Shown here piece by piece: positions 14,567 through 23,804 of a DNA stretch of 48,878 nucleotides. Each line of letters opens with the position of its first letter. Positions within the stretch are counted from its first letter, which is position 1. Origin of the DNA: Candidatus Woesearchaeota archaeon. Its GTDB lineage: Archaea > Nanobdellota > Nanobdellia > SCGC-AAA011-G17 > JACPIM01. The notes below the pieces were generated by a model. That model was not told the DNA's origin, ran no database searches, and worked only from the letters and a program-made list of their open reading frames with translations. The position numbers were made by a program, and so were the translations under genes. The stretch covers positions 1 through 48,878 of the forward strand of contig JAGWAC010000002.1 of assembly GCA_018302125.1 (NCBI GenBank). The letters run 5' to 3'.

Positions 14567-15673
14567 CTAATAAATTATTTTCGTTATTTCATCAGGAATA
14601 TCATAAACTTGAGTGGTAATGCAATTATAAAAACCAGGTTTAGACTTGGACGAAAATTTACAATAGTCTATAAAAGCAAAATCTTTTTCTGAGAAATAAA
14701 CTATATATGGACCTACTGCTATTCTAGTTCCATTTTCATAAATATAATTACCATATTTGTCAATTCTTCCTTTAACTCCATAATAACTATTTTCTAAGTA
14801 TTTTTGATAATCTGGTATCTTACCTAATTTAATATAATTGTCTGGCATATGATCATGAGGGCCGTCATACCAATTATTTTGCAAGACATTTTCTCCCTTT
14901 ACACCAACTAAAATCTTTCTATTATTTTCTGTATCTGTATAGAATACAAATTTCGTTCTTTTTCCCATTATTAAATCTGGATAATAGCTATAATTTTCAA
15001 AATGTTCTGGAACAAAATCATCTTCATTTAAAATCAAGTATAAATGCGGAAGTATTTTATTATAAATTAAAAATAGTTTTATGCCTGAGTCATCAAAAAC
15101 CGGGCCTACAAATATTTCACTTTCATCTAATTTAGCTTTTTTAGGGGTGTTATAACCAACATCAAATAAATTAAAAATAACTTTTTTTCCCTCGAAAGTA
15201 ACAAGGTATTTAAAATCATTTATTTTTTTTACATAAACTCCATCTTTTTCTGTAAACTGCTTCCCGCCACCAACTCTATCTTTTGGATCATACTTAAATA
15301 AATCCTTTAAATCGCTTGGATCTTCCCGGTCTTTTCCATATCCAAAGCCAAGAATTCCCTCATCCCTTTTATCTACTGCAAGATTCATGCTTCCCCCTAT
15401 AATCCTGCCTTTGTATGGAAAAATAAAATAAAAATAATTCTCAGTAGGATATATTGTAACTTCTTCTTCTAAATTAGTAAAAATATATCTAAAAACTTGT
15501 ATTGGATCGCTTAAATTTATTTCTGTTTTGTATAACCCTTCAATAAAATCTTGATTTAAGATTATGGAATTTTTATTCACTTTTTCTTGGTTTGATCTTG
15601 TAAATAATAGAATTAAAATCAAAATAAATAATACTAGGGATAAATATTTCCACATTATTCTATTAACATCCAT
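14567..15673 (-). CDS. Membrane-anchored extracellular protein, unknown (368 aa)
   Basis: A single hydrophobic segment at residues 8-25 is followed by a soluble domain of about 340 residues rich in Tyr, Asp, Gly and Phe, with many beta-strand-like stretches (for example FYFIFPYKGRIIGGSMNLAV). Two cysteines occur near the C-terminus (DYCKFS, YNCITT). It starts 11 nt after the preceding gene and is probably co-expressed with it. No known domain is recognised; an outward-facing location is inferred from the signal-anchor. Confidence 0.55.
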   Translation of the reverse strand: MDVNRIMWKYLSLVLFILILILLFTRSNQEKVNKNSIILNQDFIEGLYKTEINLSDPIQVFRYIFTNLEEEVTIYPTENYFYFIFPYKGRIIGGSMNLAVDKRDEGILGFGYGKDREDPSDLKDLFKYDPKDRVGGGKQFTEKDGVYVKKINDFKYLVTFEGKKVIFNLFDVGYNTPKKAKLDESEIFVGPVFDDSGIKLFLIYNKILPHLYLILNEDDFVPEHFENYSYYPDLIMGKRTKFVFYTDTENNRKILVGVKGENVLQNNWYDGPHDHMPDNYIKLGKIPDYQKYLENSYYGVKGRIDKYGNYIYENGTRIAVGPYIVYFSEKDFAFIDYCKFSSKSKPGFYNCITTQVYDIPDEITKIIY

Positions 15674-15684
15674 TTTGATTAATT

Positions 15685-17010
15685 CTATGGTTCTATTGGT
15701 ATTGGTGGAGGAGGTATCTTAGGAGGTTCGGGAGGTTTAGGAGGTTTCCAGAGAGATGACGAAAATATACCATATGGGTCTACTGTATCAGAATGTATCC
15801 AGTCTGGAGGTATTATTGTTCCAGAAAAAGTAATTAGGCTAGTTGGTTCAAGCCTAAGTAAACCTTCACCATATGATATTTCTGAAGAATGTTTCCAGCG
15901 TGGAGCTGGTATCTTTCTAAGAGGAGGCAAACGGCCAGTTGGTTCAAATAAACTTTTGTCACTTCTTTCTGAAGAATGTATCCAGCCTGGAGGTACCCAA
16001 TTACTTGGCTGAGCATAAGAATTTTCTACTCCATTATGTCTCCAGTCTGGAGGTACCCAGTAAGTTGCAGGAAGATAACCGTTTACTTCATTATGTTTCC
16101 AACCTAATGGGGCTTGTTGAGATGGGCGTAAATCACCTTGAATTACTATTATGTGTCTGCTTTCTCTTACTTCTCTACTTGTTTTCTGCCTTATGTTTTC
16201 CAGAATTTGTGTATTTAAATTAGTTAATTCATTCTTCTTTTTTTCTGCATTTTGCCCTACCTCTTGCATTAATTCAAGTTCTTTTTTCACTTTATTCAGC
16301 TCTTCAGTTTTTAGATTTAGATTCTTTGTTTTCTGGTTAAGTGAATTTTTTAAAGAGATTTCAGAAGATTTTATTTGTTCTATTTCCCCACTGACTTTTT
16401 TTATTTTATCATTATTTTGATAAATGAAACTTGTGCTGCATCTATTTATGAAAGAAATCTTTTTACAAATTGTCTGCTTAGTTGGGGTGTTTGTGCTTTG
16501 TAAATTACTTAAACTTGCTGTTTTTTCTGATAACTGCCTGCTTATTGAAGAAATATCTGTATTTAATTTTGAAATTTCTGAATTTAATGGAATAACTTGT
16601 GCTTGCAAATTACTTATTCTGGTATTTAATGGTGGTAAAATATATGAATTTATCTCTTTGTTTACTGAATCAACTTCATTTAGCGCCAATTGTGTATTTG
16701 AAAGCTGGCTATTTAGCTGCTCTGTGCTGAAAGAAGGCAATTGAAGAAGCAGCAATCCTCTAATTTCCTGCGAGTTTAGATTAAATCCGCAGTTTCTTCG
16801 CACTATTTCTGGAAGAACCTCCAAATTACCTTGATAGGTTCTAGCTAAAATCTCGCAAACATCTTTATTTCCACCTGCAGCACCAATCATGGCTGTAGTT
16901 GTCTCTTGCACTACTTTTCCTGTAAATAAATTTTGACTTAAATTAGCCAATAAAATTAGAGAACTAATAAATATTAAACCTAAAACAACAACTATTTTTT
17001 CTATCTTCAT
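15685..17010 (-). CDS. Coiled-coil surface protein with five P-x-x-W-x-H repeats
   Basis: 441 residues: signal-anchor at 6-23; Cys-containing region to about 80; coiled coil at about 100-280 with a short Cys-containing break; then five copies of P-x-x-W-x-H-(N/S), at W304, W323, W343, W372 and W404, and a proline-rich end (PPKPPEPPKIPPPPIP). The Trp/His/Pro repeat resembles no family I know and could bind metal, polysaccharide or a protein partner. The pair 15685/14567 is divergent from the pilus ATPase gene, suggesting an accessory surface role. Confidence 0.55.
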   Translation of the reverse strand: MKIEKIVVVLGLIFISSLILLANLSQNLFTGKVVQETTTAMIGAAGGNKDVCEILARTYQGNLEVLPEIVRRNCGFNLNSQEIRGLLLLQLPSFSTEQLNSQLSNTQLALNEVDSVNKEINSYILPPLNTRISNLQAQVIPLNSEISKLNTDISSISRQLSEKTASLSNLQSTNTPTKQTICKKISFINRCSTSFIYQNNDKIKKVSGEIEQIKSSEISLKNSLNQKTKNLNLKTEELNKVKKELELMQEVGQNAEKKKNELTNLNTQILENIRQKTSREVRESRHIIVIQGDLRPSQQAPLGWKHNEVNGYLPATYWVPPDWRHNGVENSYAQPSNWVPPGWIHSSERSDKSLFEPTGRLPPLRKIPAPRWKHSSEISYGEGLLRLEPTSLITFSGTIIPPDWIHSDTVDPYGIFSSSLWKPPKPPEPPKIPPPPIPIEP

Positions 17011-17110
17011 CTAAACTTCCTTTTATATAAAATTTGACTCTTTAATAATATTAAAATTATATGGTTATAATTATTTTCACTAACTTTAAAGTAGTTATTA
17101 ATTTTGAAAT

Positions 17111-17123
17111 GCTTTAAATATAA
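17111..17123 (+). promoter_or_regulatory. TATA box of the pilus ATPase operon
   Basis: GCTTTAAATATAA lies 26-38 nt upstream of the ATG at 17149. An earlier in-frame ATG at 17104 is upstream of this box and would not be on the transcript, so 17149 is chosen as the start. Confidence 0.5.
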
Positions 17124-17148
17124 GAAAAAGTTAATTCTAAAAGAGAAT

Positions 17149-20100
17149 ATGTTTAATTTTACAAAAAATAAAGAGGAGCAACAACAGGAGTTTAAACCTT
17201 TATTCTACATAAATCCAAGACCGCAAGTTGCTGATATTCCTGAAATAAAAGAAAAGGAAAAGATTGATGTAAAATATGTTCTTATTGAGCCTTATGTTTA
17301 TGCACATATTTCATGGGACAAAGAAAATAATGAATTAGTTTACAATATTGAAGAACCTGCCTTAGATGAAAAAGAGGCTGGAATTTTAAACCTTCTTGAG
17401 AACAGCATTAATGAATTAATTAATATAAGTTTTATCGGAATGAAAAGCAATGACATAGTTATAGAATATCTGGAAAAAAACCTAAGAGTGCTTTTGAGCG
17501 AACTAAAAATAAAGATAACAAAAGAATCTTTCTTGAAATTAATGTATTATATCTACAGGGATTTTGTTGGATTGAATGAAGTTGAGCCTTTGTTGAGAGA
17601 CTATTACATAGAAGATATTGAATGCAACGGGGTTAATACACCAATATACATAGTACACAGAAAATACAGGAATATAAGAACAAATGTCATTTTCAGAGAT
17701 ATAAGAAGATTGACAAGCTTTGTTGAGAAAGTTGCGCAAAAATGCGGAAAATATATTTCTTATGCTTCACCTTTATTAGATGCTTCTTTGCCTGATGGAA
17801 GTGTTGATTATGAAGAACCAATAATTTACAAAGAAAATGGAATTGTAAAGATCTCAGAAATAGGTAAATTTATTGACAAATTTTATAATAATAAAGAATC
17901 AAATAAACCAATTTTAGTTGAAAATATAGAAGTTCCTGCATTTGACAATAAAGAATTAAAAATAAATTGGAGAAAAGTAGATTATGTTTATAGACATAAA
18001 AATAACGAAGACTTATATGAAATAAATTTAGAATATGGGAGAAAAGTTAAACTAACAAGACATCATAGTATTTTTGTTCTGACAAAGGATGGTGTTAAGG
18101 CAGAAAAAACAGAAAACATAAAAGAAAATGATTTTGTTGCTGTTCCTTTAATTATTCCTGAGAATGATGTGATAAAAAAGCAATCTTATTTCGATGAATT
18201 AGAAAAAGAAATTTCTTATGGCTATAAAGCTAATTTTTTTACAAAAGAAACCTATCCAAATGAGATAGCAAGTATTCCTGTTTCTATGTTTAATCCTCTA
18301 AATCAATGCAATGATAATTTTAGAAATAAAAGAATGAATAGAGATCGAATAAAAAAGATAATGGAAAAAATAAAATTGAAAATTGACAATAATCATCCAG
18401 CTTTTTTACATGAATGGACTAAAAAAGGATTTTTTTATGCTGATAAACCAACAAATAAATTTTATGAATTAGTAAAAGAATTTGATGTCATAAATAAAAT
18501 TGCAGAATCTGATCTTGGATTTTTTAAAATAAATTCCATTAAAAGAGTTAAATCTACTTCTGAATTTGTTTATGATTTAAGTGTAAAAGATCATGAAAAT
18601 TTTATCTCGGGAACTGGGGGAATTTGTTGCCATAATTCGAGAATTAATGCAACCTATACACAAGATGTTTCTGCAAGGGGGCCATCATTCACTGTGAGGA
18701 AATTTACTACGGAACCGTGGTCGCCAGTTAAGCTTATGCAATTTAAAACAGTTTCTCCAGAGATGCTAGCTTATTTATGGCTAGCAATTGAGCATGAATC
18801 AAATATCATGGTTATTGGAGGTACTGGTAGTGGAAAATGTGTAACTGGAGACACCCCTATATATCTTGCAAATGGGCAAAAAGAGGATATAAAAAATATT
18901 GTAGAAGAAAAATTTGCAAACGGGAAAGTTAAAACTAATGAAGGATGGGAATATGTTGATTGTGATGGAACAGAAATTCTTTCCATGGACCAGCGTACTT
19001 TGAAAATTATAAAAAGTAAAGTAGATAAATTCTGGAGGCATCAAGCTCCAAAAAATCTTGTTAAAATAAAAACGAGAAGCGGGAGGGAGATAACAACTAC
19101 GCCAGAACATCCTTTTTTTACAATAAATAACGATGAAATACAAAAGATTAGAGCAGATAAAATTAAAATAGATGAAAGGATTGCAGTCCCAAAAAAAATC
19201 AATATAGAAAATTCTTTTAAGGAAATTAATTTAATTAACTATCTCAAAAAAAGAAATGATATATATGTTGCAAATGCTTTTGATTCTATTAAGGAAGCCC
19301 TGGAAATAATAAAAAATAAGGAGAAAAAAACAGAGACCCAAATAGCGAAAGAAATTAATGTAAAATCTAAAACTTTAGGATGTTGGAAAAATGAAAATGC
19401 TATACCAATTAACAAATATTTTGTTTTAATGGTGAGGGCTAATTTAAATCCGGGAGAAGAATTAATTTTAAAAGGAAAAACTTCATCTTTAACTTTAAAA
19501 GTTTCAAAAACCTTTCAAGAAATGTATAAATTTGCAGCCTATGTTATAGCTGATGGTCATTTAACAAAAAATAATATTCAGTTCAATAATTCAAATAAAA
19601 AATTAAGAGATGAATTTAGTAGAATTGGAGAAAAAATATTTAAATTAGCTTCTTTTGAAGAATTTCCAAAAAATAGAACTCCGAAAATAGTATTTTATAA
19701 TAATGTTGCATCAGCGATTTTACATGAGGCTTTCCAAATACCTTACGGAAATAAAGCAAGAAAAGTAAAAATCCCAGATACTCTTTTTTATCAGAAAAAT
19801 GAAATTATTGCTGAATTTATTCAAGCGATTGCAGATTGCGAATCTAATGTTGAAAAGAGCCAAATAGAAATATGTACAACAAGCCAAAAATTGGCAGAAG
19901 GACTTAGTTATTTATTGCTAAGAATGAATATAAAATTTAGTTTAATAACAAGAAAAACTCATTTCAGAATTTATATAAGCGGACTTGATAATTTGAAAAG
20001 ATATCAAGAAAAAATTAATTTTTTACATCCAGAAAAAGCAATTGATTTAAATAAAAGCATAAATAGGGAAATGCGCAAATCAATATCTAATGTTGATTTA

Positions 20101-22524
20101 ATTCCTAATATTTCTAATTTAATGAAAAACTCACGAATTGAACTTGGTTTATCTCAGAAAGAATTAACGAACAATATGAATATATCCAGAAGAATGATTG
20201 GTTTTATTGAAACGGATTTTAGATTACCTTCAGCCAATACTTTTAAATTATTTAGTAATTATATCGAACAAACAGAATTAAATAATGAATTAAAGCAAAA
20301 AATTAATTCTATTGCTAACTCAGATATTTTATGGGATGAAGTCATTGACATACAAGAACTAAATAATCATAATGAAAAATATGTTTATGATTTAAGTGTA
20401 AAAGACCACCACAATTTTTTAGCTGGGAATATTCCGATTGTAACTCATAATACTTCATTATTAAACTCGATTGCTTTTTTTATACCACCAGCTTCAAGAA
20501 TAGTTACACTGGAGGACACTAGGGAATTAAATTTGCTTCATGAAAACTGGCTACCAAATGTAACTAGATCTGGTGTTGGTGCAAGTAATTTAATTGGTAC
20601 AAAAGAAGGAGACATTTCATTATTTGATTTATTAAAAGAAAGTTTTAGGCAGAGACCTGATTATGTAATTGTTGGAGAAATAAGAGGCAAAGAAGCTTAT
20701 GTTTTATTCCAGGGTATGTCATCTGTAAGAGGAAATGAAGAGATTTTTATATTAAAGGACAATAAACCTTTAAGGATAAAAATAAAAGATTTGGAAAAAT
20801 TAGATGTAAATAGATTAAAAGCAATTTCTTATGATACTGTAAATAAAAAAGTCGAGGTCCTTCCAATAAAAGCATTTGTCAGGCATCCTATGAGAAACAA
20901 GTTATATAAAATTAGAACAAAATTTGGAAGAGAAATAACTGTTACTCCTGATCATTCTTTATTTACTTTATTTAATGATAAAATTGTTGATATAACAACA
21001 GAAGATCTTAAGATTGGAAGCAAAATTATTATACCAAGCACTATTCCTTGTGGTTATAATAATATTGAATATATTGATTTGTTTGAATATTTGCCGGAAA
21101 TAAGAATTTTTGCACCAGAATATGTTAAAGAAGCATCAAATAAAATAGGTTATTATCAGGCAAGCGCCTTATGCAACTGCAGAAGCATTACTGATTATTA
21201 TCCGAATTTCAAAAGAAGCAAGCCTTCTGCAATTAAAGCTGGAAAATTTCTGGATCTAATGAAAGAAGCAAACATCAATTTTGATGTTAATAAACTTGAA
21301 TTCAGATATGACAAGAAGAGCAAATCATTTAAAGGAAATCTAAGAATAACTGATGAATTCCTAAGATTATTGGGATATTATATTTCTGAAGGATCATTAG
21401 ATCAAGATGGCAAAATCCAGATTTACAATAAAGATGAGAGAGTTTTAGATGATATGAAAAAATGCATAGAAAATATTACTGGGATAAAACCAGAGGAAAG
21501 AATAACCGAAGGATATGGCAGTTGTCTAGAATTATCCTTTTCCCATAAAGTATTATTTGAATTTATAAAAAGATACTGTAAAACAAAAACTGAAAAAAGA
21601 ATACCTGATTTTATTTTTGGGCTTGATAAAAGAAGAATTGGGGAATTTTTGTCAGCTTTATATTGTGGAGATGGAACAATTGACCAAAATTATTTTGGAT
21701 ATTATACTGTATCTAAAAATTTAGCAAATGATGTTGCTCAATTGCTCTTAGTATATGGAATTATTACAAGAATAGGAAAAAGAAACAGAGAAGGCAGAAA
21801 AACAACTGATTATGAATTATTATTTTATAATTCTTATAAAAAAGAGGAATTCTTAAAATATATAAAGCCGATTGGAAAAGAAATTAATTTAAAGACTTTT
21901 AAAAAAACAGATTTTAGATTATTTGGGGATTTATATTGCGATGAAATAAAAAGCATCGATATATTAAATTTAGACAAACCAGAATATGTTTATGACATTT
22001 CTGTTCCTGGAAATCAAAATTTCATAGGTGGATTTGGCAGCGTTTTATTACATAATTCAGGACATCCTTCTTTCGGAACAATGCATGCGGAGGATGTTGA
22101 AACTTTAGTCAGGAGATTAGAAACGCCACCAATTGAATTAAGTCCTTCTTTAGTTGAAAGCCTGGATATTGTATGCATAATAGGGTCAGCCAAAGTAAAT
22201 AACAAAGAAGTAAGAAGGGTAAAAAAAGTTGTAGAAATTGTGAAAATAAGAGAAGGCCCTGAAGGTATAGAAACAAATTCTCCTTTTGTGTGGGATCCTA
22301 GAAATGACAATTTTTATTTTAAAGAGGAAAGCAAGGTATTTGAGAAAATAATGTTGCACAAAGGGATAAGCAAAGAAAAATTATTCAGGGAATTTATTTT
22401 GCGAACAAAACTTCTTGTTGCTTTATACAAGAATAATATAATTGGATTCAAAGAAGTTAATGATTTAATAAATGCCTATTATAAAACACCGGAAGCAGTA
22501 TTAAAAAAATTCAATATTTCTTAA
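17149..22524 (+). CDS. Type IV pilus/secretion ATPase (VirB11/TadA/ArlI-like) with three inteins
   Basis: The precursor is 1791 residues; removing inteins at 218-496, 564-1101 and 1192-1636 leaves 529 residues, the normal size of an archaeal secretion ATPase. The rejoined exteins read LPDG-SRINATYT, GGTGSGK-TSLLNSIAF (Walker A) and FQGMS-SGHPSFGTMHAED (after the RPDYVIVGEIRGKEA Walker B). It powers pilus assembly at the inner face of the membrane with the two TadC/FlaJ-like proteins that follow immediately. Inteins interrupt the P-loop and the His box, so the ATPase is inactive until splicing is complete. Confidence 0.9.
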   Translation: MFNFTKNKEEQQQEFKPLFYINPRPQVADIPEIKEKEKIDVKYVLIEPYVYAHISWDKENNELVYNIEEPALDEKEAGILNLLENSINELINISFIGMKSNDIVIEYLEKNLRVLLSELKIKITKESFLKLMYYIYRDFVGLNEVEPLLRDYYIEDIECNGVNTPIYIVHRKYRNIRTNVIFRDIRRLTSFVEKVAQKCGKYISYASPLLDASLPDGSVDYEEPIIYKENGIVKISEIGKFIDKFYNNKESNKPILVENIEVPAFDNKELKINWRKVDYVYRHKNNEDLYEINLEYGRKVKLTRHHSIFVLTKDGVKAEKTENIKENDFVAVPLIIPENDVIKKQSYFDELEKEISYGYKANFFTKETYPNEIASIPVSMFNPLNQCNDNFRNKRMNRDRIKKIMEKIKLKIDNNHPAFLHEWTKKGFFYADKPTNKFYELVKEFDVINKIAESDLGFFKINSIKRVKSTSEFVYDLSVKDHENFISGTGGICCHNSRINATYTQDVSARGPSFTVRKFTTEPWSPVKLMQFKTVSPEMLAYLWLAIEHESNIMVIGGTGSGKCVTGDTPIYLANGQKEDIKNIVEEKFANGKVKTNEGWEYVDCDGTEILSMDQRTLKIIKSKVDKFWRHQAPKNLVKIKTRSGREITTTPEHPFFTINNDEIQKIRADKIKIDERIAVPKKINIENSFKEINLINYLKKRNDIYVANAFDSIKEALEIIKNKEKKTETQIAKEINVKSKTLGCWKNENAIPINKYFVLMVRANLNPGEELILKGKTSSLTLKVSKTFQEMYKFAAYVIADGHLTKNNIQFNNSNKKLRDEFSRIGEKIFKLASFEEFPKNRTPKIVFYNNVASAILHEAFQIPYGNKARKVKIPDTLFYQKNEIIAEFIQAIADCESNVEKSQIEICTTSQKLAEGLSYLLLRMNIKFSLITRKTHFRIYISGLDNLKRYQEKINFLHPEKAIDLNKSINREMRKSISNVDLIPNISNLMKNSRIELGLSQKELTNNMNISRRMIGFIETDFRLPSANTFKLFSNYIEQTELNNELKQKINSIANSDILWDEVIDIQELNNHNEKYVYDLSVKDHHNFLAGNIPIVTHNTSLLNSIAFFIPPASRIVTLEDTRELNLLHENWLPNVTRSGVGASNLIGTKEGDISLFDLLKESFRQRPDYVIVGEIRGKEAYVLFQGMSSVRGNEEIFILKDNKPLRIKIKDLEKLDVNRLKAISYDTVNKKVEVLPIKAFVRHPMRNKLYKIRTKFGREITVTPDHSLFTLFNDKIVDITTEDLKIGSKIIIPSTIPCGYNNIEYIDLFEYLPEIRIFAPEYVKEASNKIGYYQASALCNCRSITDYYPNFKRSKPSAIKAGKFLDLMKEANINFDVNKLEFRYDKKSKSFKGNLRITDEFLRLLGYYISEGSLDQDGKIQIYNKDERVLDDMKKCIENITGIKPEERITEGYGSCLELSFSHKVLFEFIKRYCKTKTEKRIPDFIFGLDKRRIGEFLSALYCGDGTIDQNYFGYYTVSKNLANDVAQLLLVYGIITRIGKRNREGRKTTDYELLFYNSYKKEEFLKYIKPIGKEINLKTFKKTDFRLFGDLYCDEIKSIDILNLDKPEYVYDISVPGNQNFIGGFGSVLLHNSGHPSFGTMHAEDVETLVRRLETPPIELSPSLVESLDIVCIIGSAKVNNKEVRRVKKVVEIVKIREGPEGIETNSPFVWDPRNDNFYFKEESKVFEKIMLHKGISKEKLFREFILRTKLLVALYKNNIIGFKEVNDLINAYYKTPEAVLKKFNIS
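17800..18636 (+). other. Intein 1 of the pilus ATPase (279 aa, no clear endonuclease)
   Basis: Starts with Ser1 (SVDYEEPIIYKENG), has block B LTRHHSIF, block F EFVYDLSVKDHENF and ends CCHN before a +1 Ser. The central region has no LAGLIDADG pair and seems to be a small insert of another kind or an eroded endonuclease. Confidence 0.85.
18838..20451 (+). other. Intein 2 in the Walker A loop (538 aa, LAGLIDADG endonuclease)
   Basis: Cys1 directly after GGTGSGK, block B TTPEHPFF, LAGLIDADG-like helices FAAYVIADGHL and EFIQAIADCES, block F KYVYDLSVKDHHNF, end VTHN before a +1 Thr. Two HTH-like segments are present (one near 19350-19440 and one XRE-like near 20130-20250), unusual extra DNA-binding parts. 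Confidence 0.9.
20722..22056 (+). other. Intein 3 in the His-box region (445 aa, LAGLIDADG endonuclease)
   Basis: Ser1 (SVRGNEEIFIL), block B TVTPDHSLF, LAGLIDADG-like LLGYYISEGSL and EFLSALYCGDGTI, block F EYVYDISVPGNQNF, end LLHN before a +1 Ser. The flanking extein rejoins as QGMS-SGHPSFGTMHAED. Confidence 0.9.
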
Positions 22525-22525
22525 A

Positions 22526-23803
22526 ATGGAACAAGTAATTGACAAGAAGGAATTGTTTGAATTGAAAAAACAACTTGATATTTATAAAGATTACAAGGAG
22601 AAAGGACTAAAGAAACTTGAAATCTTAAAAAGAGCAAATGATACTGAGAGTTTAAAAAAATTCTTAGTGGGAAGAACAGAAGAAGAATGGAAAAAATATT
22701 ATGATGATTTCATATTAAAATTAGAAGAAAAAATAAAAACAGAAGAATCACAGAATTCAATCCAGATAACTAATGAGGCTATTTTTTTTCTTGATAAAAA
22801 AACCAAAGAAAAATTTATCCAAGATACAAATACAGAGAACTATGTTTTAAGAAGAATAAAGAAAAAAATAAATAAGAAAGAAGAGATTAAAGAAGAGATA
22901 GCATACACAGTTTACAAACCAACAGCTTTTGGAACAACAGCAAATTTATTTGTTGAGAATTTAACTTTATATTTAACAAAACAACATCCAAAATTGTTTA
23001 ATGATTTATCTCTTTTACTAAGGCTTGGGGATATAAAGATGCTTTCAAAAACTTATATAAGCATTGCATTATTCTCAAGCATTCTTGCTGGGATTGGTTC
23101 GTTTTTGTTATTTTTATTATATGTAGCTGCATCTGGAGGGAACATCCTTCTTGGATTAATAAAAGCAGTCCCAATCAGTTTTTTAGTTCTTTTAATTACT
23201 CCAGCATTATTTTATTTTTATCCATATACAACAATAGGAAACAGAAAAAAAGCAATTAAAAATGACCTTCCTTTTGTCATTATCCATATGGCTGCTATTG
23301 CCGGAAGCGGAGCATTACCAGCATCTATTTTTAATTTAATTTTAAATTCTGGAGAATATAAGGGCTTAGAGGGAGAGATAAGAAAAATTGTAAATTATGT
23401 TAACTTATTTGGATATGATTTAAGCACTGCTTTAAAAGCAGTTTCTTTAACAACACCTTCTCCTGAATTTAAAGATTTATTGACAGGTATAATTGCAACA
23501 ACAGAGGGTGGTGGAGACCTAAGGGCATACTTGAGCGGGAAAGCTGTAGATGCTTTAAGCACATATAGGCTAGAAAGGAAAAAATATGTTGAGAGTTTGG
23601 CAACTTATTCAGACATGTATACTGGTATTTTAATAGCAGCCCCTTTATTATTTATGACAACTTTAGCAATAATTAATGTAATAGGCGGGAGCATCGGAGG
23701 TTTATCAGTAAAAACAATTTCTATTGCAGGAACTTATCTGATAATTCCTTTTTTGAATATTATCTTTTTAGTATTTTTGAGTATTATACAACCTGAGACA
23801 TAA
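22526..23803 (+). CDS. TadC/FlaJ-like pilus assembly membrane protein (425 aa)
   Basis: A cytoplasmic N-terminal region of about 180 charged residues is followed by membrane helices near 184-205 and 212-235, a cytoplasmic F-domain (AAIAGSGALPASIFNLI to AYLSGKAVDALSTYRLERKK) and two C-terminal helices, the plan of GspF/TadC/ArlJ proteins. It forms the platform for the ATPase encoded 1 nt upstream and extrudes pilin subunits. The long basic N-terminal extension is more than most TadC proteins have. Confidence 0.85.
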   Translation: MEQVIDKKELFELKKQLDIYKDYKEKGLKKLEILKRANDTESLKKFLVGRTEEEWKKYYDDFILKLEEKIKTEESQNSIQITNEAIFFLDKKTKEKFIQDTNTENYVLRRIKKKINKKEEIKEEIAYTVYKPTAFGTTANLFVENLTLYLTKQHPKLFNDLSLLLRLGDIKMLSKTYISIALFSSILAGIGSFLLFLLYVAASGGNILLGLIKAVPISFLVLLITPALFYFYPYTTIGNRKKAIKNDLPFVIIHMAAIAGSGALPASIFNLILNSGEYKGLEGEIRKIVNYVNLFGYDLSTALKAVSLTTPSPEFKDLLTGIIATTEGGGDLRAYLSGKAVDALSTYRLERKKYVESLATYSDMYTGILIAAPLLFMTTLAIINVIGGSIGGLSVKTISIAGTYLIIPFLNIIFLVFLSIIQPET

Positions 23804-23804
23804 A

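Noticed and set aside
17104-17148. Upstream ATG for the pilus ATPase
   Set aside because: A good TATA box at 17111-17123 lies between it and the next ATG at 17149, so it would not be transcribed. The extra residues have no counterpart in the family.
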